64,000 bases of DNA from JAHECQ01 sp047638695 (GCA_047638695.1 JBLINY010000003.1:37507-101506), one strand, 5' to 3'. Numbered from the stretch's first letter, positions 51,726 to 61,349 are shown. Notes: generated from the sequence alone by a model not told the origin. Numbers and translations are program-made.

Positions 51726-52229
51726 CTAGCCCAGTTCTTGCCCGTACATCTCGCCAAGGTTGTCGGCCAACAACTCGAGACGCTCACCATCGGGTCCGCG
51801 AAAGTAGAGCGAGGACTGATGCTCAAAATCGATGGCGATGCCTGCGTCGATCAGCTTCTGTTTTAGGTGTTCCCACGTCTCGGCCGTCACCGAAAGGGCG
51901 AGGTGGTGCATGCTGCCGAGCACCTCGGCATAGGGCCCGAGGTCGAGACCGGGGAAGTCGAAAAAGGCAAGCGAGTTGCCATTGCCGATATCGAAGAAAA
52001 AATGGGTGCTGCCCTGATAGTCGCGGTTCTCAAACACTTCGGTAAGCGGGAACTCGAGGATGTCCTGGTAGAAGCGAATAGTCCGAACGACATCGGCGGA
52101 GAGCAGAGCGAGGTGATGGACGCCCCCGGCTGCCGAGGGCGGCCGCTCCGATCGAGGTCGAAGATGATCCTGGCGGATCTGCTCCCACTCGGCCGTTCGA
52201 TCAATGTCTTCGCCATGCTTGGTAGCCAT
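51726..52229 (-). CDS. VOC family protein
   Basis: A 167-residue vicinal-oxygen-chelate protein. GGVHHLALLSADVVRTIRFYQ and MHHLALSV carry the two His positions, and the end PDGERLELLAD the Glu. The ATG at 52229 gives MATKHGEDIDR; the frame is open to 52364, but that part overlaps the opposite gene's start and has no similarity. Likely a glyoxalase- or dioxygenase-like enzyme in the thiolase operon. Confidence 0.8.
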   Translation of the reverse strand: MATKHGEDIDRTAEWEQIRQDHLRPRSERPPSAAGGVHHLALLSADVVRTIRFYQDILEFPLTEVFENRDYQGSTHFFFDIGNGNSLAFFDFPGLDLGPYAEVLGSMHHLALSVTAETWEHLKQKLIDAGIAIDFEHQSSLYFRGPDGERLELLADNLGEMYGQELG

Positions 52230-52363
52230 AGAACCAGAGTAACGGTGCGCGGGATCGGCATATTCCTGACTCCTTAATTCCTTCCCGGTTGGGCCGATGA
52301 GAGAAGCAGCTCCCCGAGCGAACGGGCTCCTCACCGAAGGGCCCCGAGCGGAAGGAAAGGGCA

Positions 52364-53182
52364 ATGAGTATCAACCGATTGGGCCTGTCCCAGACTGACA
52401 TTGCGGTGATGGCTGACGCGCTAGGCGACTCCCCCGCCGCCGTCACACTCCGCCTGGAGGAACGACCGTGGTCGTTCCTCGACCTGCTCGAACATCCAGA
52501 CATTGTGCAAAAGGTGCTCGAGCCTGCGACTCCATTGCAGTCCGATGCGTCACCACATCTCTACTTCGCCGTGCTCACCCAAAAGGCAGCGGCCGATCTT
52601 CGCCACACCAGCGTCGTGAACGATTGGGCGGGGGTTGGCCAACGGCTCCCTGTTTTCGACGTCGACCCGTTGCGTGAATTCATCGAGGCACCCGGCCGGG
52701 TCGTCTTCGTCGCCAGCCTGCTCACTCGCTTCTGCCACATCCCCGATCTGCCAGCTCCGGTTAGCGCCCTCGATATGGAAGGGTTGGCCGACTGGCTCGA
52801 GATGGCCGAACCTGACGATCGTGTCACTCTGCTCTGCCACCTCGGAGATCTGGCCCTCTTCAGTTCTGGTGTGATGGCCGACCAGACCGGGCCCCGACCC
52901 TTCGGCCCGCTTACCGCGGAACGCCTGGGCCGAACCCTCGACCTGAACTCCGGCGAGATTCTTCGATTAGTCGACCCCGCTTCGTTCTCTCCTGGTATCG
53001 ATGCCATGGAATCGCTCGGCCCGTCGTGGTACCGGGCCGCAACCGACCAGGACGCCAACGGTCGACTGTCGCTGGTCGTAAACGACATCGCCAGCCGCTT
53101 CCGCTCGGCTAGAAGGTTTCTCAACCATCTTGCCGATTGCTACCTCAATCCGCTCGAACCCGACCTCGGCATCATCTTGTAG
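52364..53182 (+). CDS. hypothetical protein
   Basis: A 272-residue, mostly helical soluble protein with no signal peptide or membrane segment. Recognisable features are a Leu/Asp-rich N-terminus (LEERPWSFLDLLEHPDIVQKVL), YFAVLTQKAAADLRHT in the middle, and an end ILL. The ATG at 52364 has an AGGAAAGGG box. I do not recognise the family. It diverges from the VOC gene (135 bases between the starts) and converges on the DUF3500 gene. Confidence 0.6.
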   Translation: MSINRLGLSQTDIAVMADALGDSPAAVTLRLEERPWSFLDLLEHPDIVQKVLEPATPLQSDASPHLYFAVLTQKAAADLRHTSVVNDWAGVGQRLPVFDVDPLREFIEAPGRVVFVASLLTRFCHIPDLPAPVSALDMEGLADWLEMAEPDDRVTLLCHLGDLALFSSGVMADQTGPRPFGPLTAERLGRTLDLNSGEILRLVDPASFSPGIDAMESLGPSWYRAATDQDANGRLSLVVNDIASRFRSARRFLNHLADCYLNPLEPDLGIIL

Positions 53183-53198
53183 TCAGTAGCAGTGGCCC

Positions 53199-54344
53199 TC
53201 ACGAGTGGTGACGATCGGCGTAGTGGGCCGATAGCGAGTCGCCGCCGAAGTCGTTGGTCAGATCACGCCACACGGTATGAACGTGGTTCACGTCTCGCTG
53301 AGTGTTGTCGTACTCGACCAAGAGGTCGCGACTCTGGATGCGGTAGTAGTGAGGCTGGCCAGCGGCGAGACCGCCGGCCCAGGAGAACGACAACCGATTG
53401 ATGGCATCGCCGCTCAATTTCGCCTTCTCGAGATCGGCGAGGCCATCGGGCAAACGGTCGAGATAGGCATCGAGGAGCGATCGCAGTACGTCGGTCTGGG
53501 CGGATTTGAGGCCGGCCACTGGAACACCGCTCGGCGAAAGCCGGAAGGCAAGAGCAGTTCGGTCGTCACCAGTCAGGGCCGCTTTGGCGTCGGCCGTAAG
53601 TTGAGCATTGACCATCAAGTCGTGCACAGGCTCGGGCAAGCGACCGCGAAACACCTCGGGCAGCGGCACGACATTGTCGCCGTCTGCCAACAACGTGCGA
53701 TTGGCCGTAACGATGTCGATGGGGGCCCGCCGCGTTAGCAAGGCCTTCCGTAGCTGCGAAGGGTCAAGGGTGTTGACGAGCTCGCGGCCCAAATCCTCGG
53801 CTGCGGCGAGGGGACGGTGCAGATGTGGGCCAAGCAGCGGCGACGAAGCCGGGTCGGCGCCGAAAAAACTGGGCGTGGTGGCCACAACCTCACCGTCGAT
53901 GACGGTGTAGTGAAGCGACACGTGGTGACCGCCAAAGCGCCACCCCCAAACTCGGTCGGCCGGAGCCCCGAAGACAGCGATCCAATAGAGCTGAGGATCT
54001 CGACCCCGCTCGCGAGCGAACCCGGCCGTCCAACCTTCGGTGTGATCCAACACATTTTCGAGACCAATGATCGTGGCCATCGTGACGTACCCAGCGGTCG
54101 ACAACCCGGACGCGACGAGACGATGTGTAAAACGCTGCTGGCGGGACGTCATGTCGGCGAGCGGAAGCCCACCGTGATCAGTAGGCGTATAAAACCACCG
54201 ACGCCGTTCCGTCGTCTCCCCCTCGACCAGCTGCGGGGACGCAAACGACACCGCATTCCGTTGGTCCGCACCCAAGCAGTCAAGTAGCTCGGTCGCGGCC
54301 GCTGCCATGCGGTCGGCTATCTCGTGTCGCGCGCTCATGGTCAC
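53199..54344 (-). CDS. DUF3500 domain protein
   Basis: A 381-residue protein matching the DUF3500 layout: ERRRWFYTPTDHGGLPLADM (around residues 46-65) near the N-terminus, WGWRFGGHHVSLHYTVIDG (around 132-150) in the middle, and HYYRIQSRDLLVEYDNTQ and NHVHTVWRD near the C-terminus. Members occur next to oxidoreductases; the reaction is unknown. Here it follows the FAD monooxygenase gene by 23 bases on the same strand, so a shared pathway is likely. Confidence 0.82.
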   Translation of the reverse strand: MTMSARHEIADRMAAAATELLDCLGADQRNAVSFASPQLVEGETTERRRWFYTPTDHGGLPLADMTSRQQRFTHRLVASGLSTAGYVTMATIIGLENVLDHTEGWTAGFARERGRDPQLYWIAVFGAPADRVWGWRFGGHHVSLHYTVIDGEVVATTPSFFGADPASSPLLGPHLHRPLAAAEDLGRELVNTLDPSQLRKALLTRRAPIDIVTANRTLLADGDNVVPLPEVFRGRLPEPVHDLMVNAQLTADAKAALTGDDRTALAFRLSPSGVPVAGLKSAQTDVLRSLLDAYLDRLPDGLADLEKAKLSGDAINRLSFSWAGGLAAGQPHYYRIQSRDLLVEYDNTQRDVNHVHTVWRDLTNDFGGDSLSAHYADRHHS

Positions 54345-54367
54345 AATCCCTCAGTTCGCCCGAGCCG

Positions 54368-55546
54368 TCAGTCGCCGGCGCCATGCAGCCCGAAGATAAA
54401 CGACGGGTCGCCAGGCTCCCAGCTGTTGTCGATCTGCGACCGTCGGCCGATCTGCCTCGTTCTCTCGAGCAACGAACGGCCGAGCTCAAGTTGGCGAGGC
54501 TCCCATCCAGCAAGGGCGGCGGGAACGTCGGCGGCCGTATCGAGTGCTGCTGCCAACGCCCAGGCATCATCGGCTGCCTTGGCCGTTCCCGCCGCGGCGT
54601 GAGGTCGAACCGAGAAAGCGGCATCGCCCAACAAGCAGATTCGCCCGAAAGCCATTCGTTCGACCTCGACGTCGTAGACCACTTGCACGAAAGGCTCGGC
54701 CGTTCGGGTAACAAGTTCGGCCAGCGGTGGTGGGAGGCGGGCGGCCGACGTGGCGCAGAGCTCGGCCACATGGTGTTGGGCTGCCGCGCCCGGAGGGAGC
54801 GACAACTCACGACGCTGACCCTGGTTGTCGGTAAGAAGATCGTCGAGTTCGCCGCCGGCCAGATAATTTCTGTACCAGACGAAGTTGACCAACCGCTCCC
54901 CCGTGGCAACTGACCCATCCAAGCCGGGAATCGGATACACGAGGATGTGACTGTTTGCGTGGACGTAATAGGTAATGGCGTCACCCAACCGGGCCATGAG
55001 ATCGGTCGCCAGTTCGGACTCTGGCACCATGCCCCGCCATGCCACATACCCGGCATAGGCCGACACGGCATCCGGTTGCAGACTGGCTCGGGTACTCGAT
55101 CCGACACCATCGGCGCACACCAGAAGGTCGGCCTCGACCGTGCGGTCGCCGAACTCAACCGTCACCCCACTGTCTGACTGTTCGAACCCGGTCATTTCGT
55201 GCCCGAGCAGGTACCAATCGTCGCCGAAATGGTCGAGCAGTCGGCGATAGACAGCGTTCCATGAGCTGAACAGGTAGTCGTGCGCAGCATCGTGAGCGAC
55301 CGACCCATCTCGCTGCAGATAGCGGATGTGATCGGTGGCAACACTGATCTCTTCGAGCGACACCCCGACCCGCTCGACCAGGTAGCGATAGGAGGTTTTC
55401 AGAAAACCGATGCCTGCGCCGCGCTGTTCGAGCGGTCGAGGTGACCGCTCGAACACCGTGACGTCATGACCGCTGTCGCGCAGCAGACATGCTGCGGTGA
55501 GGCCGCCGAGTGAACCGCCGACGATGGCGACCCGAACATTTTTCAT
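54368..55546 (-). CDS. FAD-dependent aromatic monooxygenase (2,6-dihydroxypyridine 3-monooxygenase-like)
   Basis: A 392-residue class A flavin monooxygenase. VAIVGGSLGGLTAA near residue 5-18 is the first dinucleotide fold, LLVCADGVGSSTRA the mid-segment, and ICLLGDAAFSVRPHAAAG the FAD ribityl-binding motif. The FGLHGAGD end and length suggest the 2,6-dihydroxypyridine 3-monooxygenase group of the pyridine/nicotine pathway, but phenols or other hydroxy-aromatics are possible. The ATG at 55546 replaces a longer Ser-rich extension that is not conserved. Confidence 0.85.
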   Translation of the reverse strand: MKNVRVAIVGGSLGGLTAACLLRDSGHDVTVFERSPRPLEQRGAGIGFLKTSYRYLVERVGVSLEEISVATDHIRYLQRDGSVAHDAAHDYLFSSWNAVYRRLLDHFGDDWYLLGHEMTGFEQSDSGVTVEFGDRTVEADLLVCADGVGSSTRASLQPDAVSAYAGYVAWRGMVPESELATDLMARLGDAITYYVHANSHILVYPIPGLDGSVATGERLVNFVWYRNYLAGGELDDLLTDNQGQRRELSLPPGAAAQHHVAELCATSAARLPPPLAELVTRTAEPFVQVVYDVEVERMAFGRICLLGDAAFSVRPHAAAGTAKAADDAWALAAALDTAADVPAALAGWEPRQLELGRSLLERTRQIGRRSQIDNSWEPGDPSFIFGLHGAGD

Positions 55547-55583
55547 AGGAATGGTGTAATGAGCGGACGATGTAACCCTTGCT

Positions 55584-56105
55584 TCAGCCTGGCTGGCCGA
55601 AGGTTGCGATCTTGTCGACCCGGCACTCGAACAGCGTGCGACGCTCCTCAAAAGAAGGGTCGCGCAATCCGTACTCGTCACCCTCGCCGACATACTTCTG
55701 CCAGATGCGGTTGAGCTGCTCGGTGACCCGACTGCCCTCGGCCGGGTCGTCCTCTGATATCTCCCGATCGACCGTGACCTTGATGCTCATCCAGTGGTAC
55801 ATGTTCTCTGGGTTCATGATGAGAATCGAGACCTGCGGGTTCTGGCGGATCCAGTCGGCTTTCTTGCGCTGATTAGCCACGTTGATGAGCACCGTGTCGC
55901 CCTCGTAGTCGAACCACATCGGGGTCAGATTTGGCCGACCATCTCCACCGATCACAGCCATCACGCAAGCGAGCGGCTTATCCATCAGTTGCTTGTAGGT
56001 GTCGTCAAGGTCGCTGATACTGGCGATCTCGGCCTTCGAGCCGACCGCAAACTGGTTTGCTTGGGGACCTTCGGAGACGTCGAGAAACTTCGACACGATG
56101 ACCAT
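55584..56105 (-). CDS. PPOX class (split-barrel, FMN/F420) protein
   Basis: A 173-residue split-barrel flavoprotein. PNLTPMWFDYEGDTVLINVANQRKK and NPENMYHWMSIKVTV are the strands. These proteins bind FMN or F420 and reduce small molecules or act in antioxidant roles. The ATG at 56105 is preceded by a GGACC(A) leader; a longer start is possible at 56150. It lies 38 bases upstream of the monooxygenase on the same strand and may supply reduced flavin or process its product (inference). Confidence 0.83.
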   Translation of the reverse strand: MVIVSKFLDVSEGPQANQFAVGSKAEIASISDLDDTYKQLMDKPLACVMAVIGGDGRPNLTPMWFDYEGDTVLINVANQRKKADWIRQNPQVSILIMNPENMYHWMSIKVTVDREISEDDPAEGSRVTEQLNRIWQKYVGEGDEYGLRDPSFEERRTLFECRVDKIATFGQPG

Positions 56106-56173
56106 GGCGGGTGGTCCTTTCAGGGGGGTTTGGCGGGGTCTAGCGAGCAAGTCTTTTTATCACTGACCGAGAC

Positions 56174-57754
56174 TCAACCGCGTGTCGTAGCGATGAGGTG
56201 CGGGTAGTCACCGGGGTCAATACGGGCATCTATCAGACGAGGAGCGTTCCACCCGAGCTTCAGTGCCTTTCGCAAAGCCTCGATGCCTTCGACAACTTCA
56301 CCTGCGATGCCGCTGGCACGGGCAATGGCGGCGAAATCGACAGGTCGATAACGCACTGCCTGGCGGCCCCCGTGGCCATCACGCTGCTTGATTTCTATGA
56401 GGCTGAGCGCGGCGTCGTTGAACACCACGATGGTTATTGGCAGGTCGAGCCGGGCGATTGTCTCGAGTTCGGCCAGCGTCATCGAAAGCCCGCCATCGCC
56501 GGTCAGAGCCAGAACCGGCGAGTTGGGCCGAGCCAACGCAGCGCCGATAGCCGCAGGAACAGCGAACCCCATGGTGGCCAGACCATTCGAAATGAGCAGC
56601 CCGAAGGGCCTCGTCACCGGCCAGTTGGGCATGACAGCCAGGAAGTGGGCGCCGGCGTCGACCGTGACCGTCGCGTCATCGGGAACAACGGCAGCGGCTA
56701 CGCCAACAAGTTCGAGCGGCCCGAACGGTGCGGCCGGATTGTTTGGTCGCAGAGCGGCCCGGGCCTCGGCTCGAAATGACTCGGCTGCGCCCCGGGGCCA
56801 GATGGTCGTGGTCGGTGCCAGCACCTTGAGGAGGTCGGCGGTTGGGGCGACGACATCGACTGCTACTTCGAAATAGGGGCTGGTCTGCTGCACGGTCGAC
56901 AGGCGCACCAAGGGTGCAGCGGTCGACCAAGTCGCGGGGATCGGCTCGACCTCATCCAGGCCGACGGCGACAACCAGGTCGGCCGCGTCGAGCACGGGCC
57001 GTTCCAGCGCACCGTTGGTGAAGATGCCGGCGCTAATCGAACCTTCCGTTGACACAACCCCGATGGCCTCATAGGTGGTCAGAACCGGGCAGCCAAATGC
57101 TTCGAGAACGTCGGCGATCGACGATCCCCAGGCCGCGGCCTCGACACCGACGATCACAAGGGGGCGTTTGGCCGACTCGATCATGGCGCGGGCCGTGGCC
57201 AGCGCAGCGACGTCGAGTGTTGCCGCCGGTGGTGCATCGAACACCGGTGCCGCCAACGGATGGGCAGGGTCAAAATCGAGGTGGACCGCACCCGATGGCC
57301 AAGTAACCGCGTGCGTCACCAACTCGTGTAGATCAGCGTCGTCGGTGACGTCGGAGATCGTCGCCGACGCTTTTGTCAGTGGCGCCATCATCGCAGCCTG
57401 GTCGACTCGTTGGTGCGGAACCCGATGGGCTTGCACCGATGGCACCGTGTCGGCAATTACCACCAGCGGGTAACGGTCGAGGGTTGCCTGCGCCGCACCG
57501 TTGGCGGCTGATGCTGCACCGGGGCCTCGCGTGACGACCACGGGTGTTGGTTGGTCGGTGAGGCGGCCATACGTCGACGCCATGATGGCGGCGGCCGTCT
57601 CACCGTGGGCGAGCACGAATCGCATGCCTTCGGCCAAGGCTGCCCCAACTACATCAAGGTTCGGGCCTCCGCCTGGCAGACCGAACATGATGTCGGCCCC
57701 TCCTGCACGAAGCGCCCGGGCCAGACGAGTACTGAGAGGGTCAGGCACCGGCAT
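56174..57754 (-). CDS. thiamine diphosphate-dependent enzyme (acetolactate synthase/benzoylformate decarboxylase-like)
   Basis: A 526-residue TPP enzyme. The activating Glu is in AHGETAAAIMAS, the TPP motif is GDGGLSMTLAELETIAR followed by NDAALSLIEI, and the central FAD/helical domain is recognisable. Members decarboxylate 2-oxo acids or join two of them. The ATG at 57754 or GTG at 57748 overlaps the AAA ATPase stop. The pairing of a TPP enzyme with a CbxX-type ATPase is unusual and could mean the ATPase activates or remodels it (inference). Confidence 0.87.
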   Translation of the reverse strand: MPVPDPLSTRLARALRAGGADIMFGLPGGGPNLDVVGAALAEGMRFVLAHGETAAAIMASTYGRLTDQPTPVVVTRGPGAASAANGAAQATLDRYPLVVIADTVPSVQAHRVPHQRVDQAAMMAPLTKASATISDVTDDADLHELVTHAVTWPSGAVHLDFDPAHPLAAPVFDAPPAATLDVAALATARAMIESAKRPLVIVGVEAAAWGSSIADVLEAFGCPVLTTYEAIGVVSTEGSISAGIFTNGALERPVLDAADLVVAVGLDEVEPIPATWSTAAPLVRLSTVQQTSPYFEVAVDVVAPTADLLKVLAPTTTIWPRGAAESFRAEARAALRPNNPAAPFGPLELVGVAAAVVPDDATVTVDAGAHFLAVMPNWPVTRPFGLLISNGLATMGFAVPAAIGAALARPNSPVLALTGDGGLSMTLAELETIARLDLPITIVVFNDAALSLIEIKQRDGHGGRQAVRYRPVDFAAIARASGIAGEVVEGIEALRKALKLGWNAPRLIDARIDPGDYPHLIATTRG

Positions 57755-58727
57755 CGAGGAGGCGGGCGGCAGCGCGGAGATCATTGGGCACGATGGAGCT
57801 CAGAATTTCGGCGTCGAGCGACGCCACCTTTGGGTCGTCCGACAACCGCACGGCCTGCCGGCTGGCGGCTTGCTCGAACAGATTGCGGGCGTAGCGGGCG
57901 TTGCCGAAGGCTTCGCTTCTAGTCACCTGTTCGAAGATGTACTCAAGGGTGATCGACGTTCCTTCGCCCAGCACGTAGTCGTTGTCGGTCGCAAGATTCT
58001 CGGTGATGGCCACGAGCTGTGTCGTGGTGTAGTCCGGGAACTCGATCTCACGAGCGAAGCGCGACCGCAGTCCCGGATTCGACTTGAGGAATTTGGTCAT
58101 CAGCTTCGGGTAGCCGGCAACGACGACCACGAGTTCGGAACGATGATCTTCCATCCGTTTGATCAGCGTCTCGATGGCCTCGGCCCCAAAGTCGTTGCCA
58201 AGCCCCATGGTGGACGGCGAAAGGGCATACGCCTCGTCGATGAACAGCACGCCGCCCAGCGCCTTCTTCACCGTCTTGTTCGTCTTGGCTGCGGTGTGTC
58301 CGACGTACTGCCCGACAATTCCTGCTCGATCCACCTCGACCAGGTGACCCTTTTCGAGGAGCCCGATCGAGCCGTACATCTCGCTCAGCAGTCGAGCGAC
58401 GGTTGTCTTACCGGTGCCCGGGTTGCCCATGAACACCAAATGCTGGCTTGTGGGGATATCAGCCAGCCCATGGGTCTTGCGCTGCGCCTGGATCTGCAGG
58501 AACGCCATCTGGCTCTGGATCTGCTCCTTGACCGAGTCGAGACCTACCAGCCCGTCGAGCTCGGCCTGGATGACATCGAGTGGGCGCGGCGCACCCTCGG
58601 CCTTCGAGCGGCCGAAGTTCGAGAGTTTCCCCGGAAGCCGATCGTCCAGTCGTATCTCGGCCTGGCTACGCACCTGTTCAGCGGCATCACGAAGTCGCTT
58701 CGCCAGCTTGTCGGGTCGTCGCGCCAT
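57741..58727 (-). CDS. CbxX/CfxQ-type AAA+ ATPase
   Basis: A 328-residue AAA+ protein. Walker A GNPGTGKTT (101-109), Walker B GVLFIDEAYAL (around 158-168) and a sensor region AGYP with the arginine finger RSRFAREIEF are clear; an N-terminal helical segment of about 55 residues precedes them. Relatives are Rubisco activases (CbxX) and the EccA component of type VII secretion. No Rubisco or ESX genes are in the window, so the client may be the overlapping TPP enzyme (inference). Confidence 0.9.
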   Translation of the reverse strand: MARRPDKLAKRLRDAAEQVRSQAEIRLDDRLPGKLSNFGRSKAEGAPRPLDVIQAELDGLVGLDSVKEQIQSQMAFLQIQAQRKTHGLADIPTSQHLVFMGNPGTGKTTVARLLSEMYGSIGLLEKGHLVEVDRAGIVGQYVGHTAAKTNKTVKKALGGVLFIDEAYALSPSTMGLGNDFGAEAIETLIKRMEDHRSELVVVVAGYPKLMTKFLKSNPGLRSRFAREIEFPDYTTTQLVAITENLATDNDYVLGEGTSITLEYIFEQVTRSEAFGNARYARNLFEQAASRQAVRLSDDPKVASLDAEILSSIVPNDLRAAARLLDAGA

Positions 58728-58797
58728 TGGCCCAAACGCTAGCGGTAGTGGCGCCCTCTATCGCTCGGTTGGCGCGTAGAACTCAGTCGGAGCTCTC

Positions 58798-60048
58798 TTA
58801 ATCATCAATCGCTTGGTAGACGAGCGAGCGCATCGTACGATCGGGCTCGAGCACACCAGTCATGTACTGCGACATGAACACACCAACGAGCTCCTCGGCT
58901 GGATCCACCCAGTAGTAGGTCTTGGCCGCACCGGCCCAGCCGAACTCACCCTCCGAACCCGTGCCGCCGAACTGGCCGAGGTCGAGCATGACCCGCGAAC
59001 CCAGTCCGAATCCCATACCTGGCACCGCCTGGCCAAGCAGATCGAAGGGCAGCAAGTCGGCGGGCACGTGGTTGGTGTGCATGAGCTGCAGTGTCTTGCG
59101 GCTGATGAGGCGCTCGCCCGCCTCTCCGCCGACAAGGCCACCGCTCACCAGCATCTGAGCGAAACGCATGTAGTCGCTGATGGTCGAGAACAGGCCCAAC
59201 CCGCCACGTTGGAACACATCAGGTGTGTTGGTCGGGTAGGTGCTCGAGACGTCGGCCCGCTCGTTGTATCCGCTCACCGCAGCTGAAACCAGGGCGCTGG
59301 CTGAGTACCCCTGACCGAGAAGGTCTGGCAAGCCATACATGGCCGAGAGTCGACCAACCTCAGACTCGGGAACACCGAATCCGGAATCGCTCATGCCGAG
59401 AGGCTCGAACATGCGATCGCTGAGGAACTGTCCGAGCGACTGTCCGGAGATCACCTCGACAAGACGGGCCGCTACATCGATTCCGACGCTGTAGTGCCAG
59501 CGAGTGCCCGGCTGCCACGCCAACGGGATTTCGGCGAGAGCATCGATGCACTGCTCGAGGGTCCGAGTGGCGTCATGCATGATGTTGGCGTCGCGATACA
59601 TCTGATCCGCCGGCGAGCCCTCCATGAAGTCGTAGGTGAGCCCGCTGGTGTGCATCAACAACTCGCGCACCTGCATCGGTCGAACTTGGTCGACCAGCGA
59701 GCCATCATCGGCCAACACCTTTGTCTTGCCGAATGCTGGCAGATAGTTGGCAACGGGATCGGTGATCTGGAAGCGACCTTCTTCATGCAGCAACATCAGC
59801 GCCGTCGACACAATCGGCTTGGTCATCGAATAGATGCGAAAGATCGTGTCGGCCGTCATGGGAAGGCCAGCCTCTTTATCGCGGAAACCGACCTGTTCGG
59901 CGTGCACGATTTCGCCGCGCCGGCTGACCATGGTGCTGATACCGGCGAGGCTGCCGTTGTCGATATAGGTCTGCATCGCGGGCGCGATACGTTCGAGCCG
60001 GCTGGTGCTCATTCCTACGGCTTCTGGTGACGTCACGGTAATCGACAA
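58798..60048 (-). CDS. beta-lactamase-family serine hydrolase
   Basis: A 416-residue serine hydrolase of the class C beta-lactamase/esterase family. The SxxK motif is in RIYSMTKPIV, the Tyr motif in WHYSVGIDVA, and the rest is the usual DUF-like alpha/beta domain. It is an esterase or D-peptidase rather than a true beta-lactamase on length alone. The TTG at 60048 is supported by a GGAGG box seven bases upstream; a GTG four codons inside is possible. No signal peptide is seen, so it acts in the cytoplasm. Confidence 0.88.
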   Translation of the reverse strand: MSITVTSPEAVGMSTSRLERIAPAMQTYIDNGSLAGISTMVSRRGEIVHAEQVGFRDKEAGLPMTADTIFRIYSMTKPIVSTALMLLHEEGRFQITDPVANYLPAFGKTKVLADDGSLVDQVRPMQVRELLMHTSGLTYDFMEGSPADQMYRDANIMHDATRTLEQCIDALAEIPLAWQPGTRWHYSVGIDVAARLVEVISGQSLGQFLSDRMFEPLGMSDSGFGVPESEVGRLSAMYGLPDLLGQGYSASALVSAAVSGYNERADVSSTYPTNTPDVFQRGGLGLFSTISDYMRFAQMLVSGGLVGGEAGERLISRKTLQLMHTNHVPADLLPFDLLGQAVPGMGFGLGSRVMLDLGQFGGTGSEGEFGWAGAAKTYYWVDPAEELVGVFMSQYMTGVLEPDRTMRSLVYQAIDD

Positions 60049-60103
60049 GACAGATCCTCCAAGTCAGGGATGCCCGGAGACTACTGAGAGCAGCGACAAG
60101 CCG

Positions 60104-60538
60104 CTAGCGGATCTGACCAACCACCGATGCCGGTGTGAATCGAACCAACAGGCGACCCTCGCTGATCATGGCGGCTCGGTACTCGTCCCAGTCAGGATGG
60201 GGCTCCCCCGCCACTCGCTCGTAGTAGTCGACAAGCGCATCGCCTACGGCATCACCGGGCTCGGTGGTGACGTTGGTGAGTTCCACCGTTCCATCGAACG
60301 AGAGGTACGACCACGACGACCGGTCAGTGAGGTGCAGCACAACCCGGTTGTCTCGCCTCATGTTCTTGGTCTTCGCTCGGCCGTCGGTGAGTGAAATGTC
60401 AAACGTGCCGATGTCATCGACCTTCGGCGCGTAGGCGTAGGAGATGTCAGACGATTGTGGTCGCCCGTCGGAACGAATGGTGATCAGCACGGCATCGGTT
60501 CGACCAGCGGCCCACGTCAGGGCGGAGTTCATGTCCAT
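60104..60538 (-). CDS. PPOX-class F420-dependent oxidoreductase
   Basis: A 144-residue split-barrel protein starting MDMNSALTWAAGRTDAVLITIR. The F420-binding type is suggested by RAKTKNMRRDNRVVLHL and SYLSFDGTVELT. It probably reduces a small organic molecule with F420H2. It lies upstream of the serine hydrolase by 55 bases and downstream of the SnoaL-like gene by 25 bases on the same strand. Confidence 0.85.
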   Translation of the reverse strand: MDMNSALTWAAGRTDAVLITIRSDGRPQSSDISYAYAPKVDDIGTFDISLTDGRAKTKNMRRDNRVVLHLTDRSSWSYLSFDGTVELTNVTTEPGDAVGDALVDYYERVAGEPHPDWDEYRAAMISEGRLLVRFTPASVVGQIR

Positions 60539-60563
60539 GATGCAGTCTCGCCCAGACGGTCGC

Positions 60564-61349
60564 TTAAAACTTGCCGCTATTGACATCGTGTCGAGGAACC
60601 GGCTCGACGTTGTCCCAATGCTCGACAACGAGGCCGTCTTCGAGGCGAAAAACGTCGACCTGGGCGTACTGAGTGCATGCTTCTTCAGCGGTCACCGACG
60701 ACGTCCGGCACAGTGACGCCACGAAGTTTCCCTTTCCGACGAGCAGGACGATCTCGTCGTAGCAGATCGACCGATCGGGGGCGAGCAACAGCGACTTGGA
60801 CGCCTCGAGGCCATCGGCTACCCGGGGATTGTGCTGGGTGAACTGCTGAGCGGAAACGTACCTGTCAAGATTCTCGGGCGATCCACCCTGCACCAGCACA
60901 TCTTCGATGAGCGCCCGAACGACCGCCTTGTTTACATCGGTCCGGTCGAGGTCTGTGATCTCGGTTGGGCCATCAAGCGGCGTATGACCCGAGGGGGTTT
61001 GGCCTCCAAACACGCTGATGACATCCCAATGCTCGATGATCTTGTCGTTGTCATCGGTATCGAAGAAGTCGGTTGTGACGTACTCGAATTCACCCTCATT
61101 CAGACTCTGGTAGACGTGCAGAAAGACATGGTTACCGTCTTCCCATCCCCGGACCAGCCGCACATCTCGTATCGGGTTTCGTTCGAAGAAGCCGGTGAAG
61201 AACTCGACGAATCCGTCAACTCCGTCCGCTACCCCGGTCGAGTGCTGTGTATATCGCTCGCCTGTGTAGTTTTCGACGGCCTCCCGGGCTCGACCCTCGA
61301 GAATGCCCTCGAGATAGAGAGCGCTCGCGTTCTCAAGTTTGCGACCCAT
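60564..61349 (-). CDS. SnoaL-like protein with two domains
   Basis: A 261-residue protein with two tandem NTF2/SnoaL-fold halves, each with a QHxxxVADG motif (YTQHSTGVADG near residue 33-43 and FTQHNPRVADGLEA near 170-184) and an EHWD strand end (EHWDVI and EHWDNV). A single polypeptide thus forms the usual dimer. The substrate is unknown; such folds serve as isomerases, cyclases or binding proteins. It starts 2 bases after the trpA stop on the same strand, so it is in the trp message. Confidence 0.8.
   Translation of the reverse strand: MGRKLENASALYLEGILEGRAREAVENYTGERYTQHSTGVADGVDGFVEFFTGFFERNPIRDVRLVRGWEDGNHVFLHVYQSLNEGEFEYVTTDFFDTDDNDKIIEHWDVISVFGGQTPSGHTPLDGPTEITDLDRTDVNKAVVRALIEDVLVQGGSPENLDRYVSAQQFTQHNPRVADGLEASKSLLLAPDRSICYDEIVLLVGKGNFVASLCRTSSVTAEEACTQYAQVDVFRLEDGLVVEHWDNVEPVPRHDVNSGKF

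Noticed and set aside
58798..60048. Serine hydrolase considered as an antibiotic-resistance beta-lactamase
   Set aside because: Only the general SxxK/YxV pattern is present, there is no signal peptide, and the family is mostly esterases.
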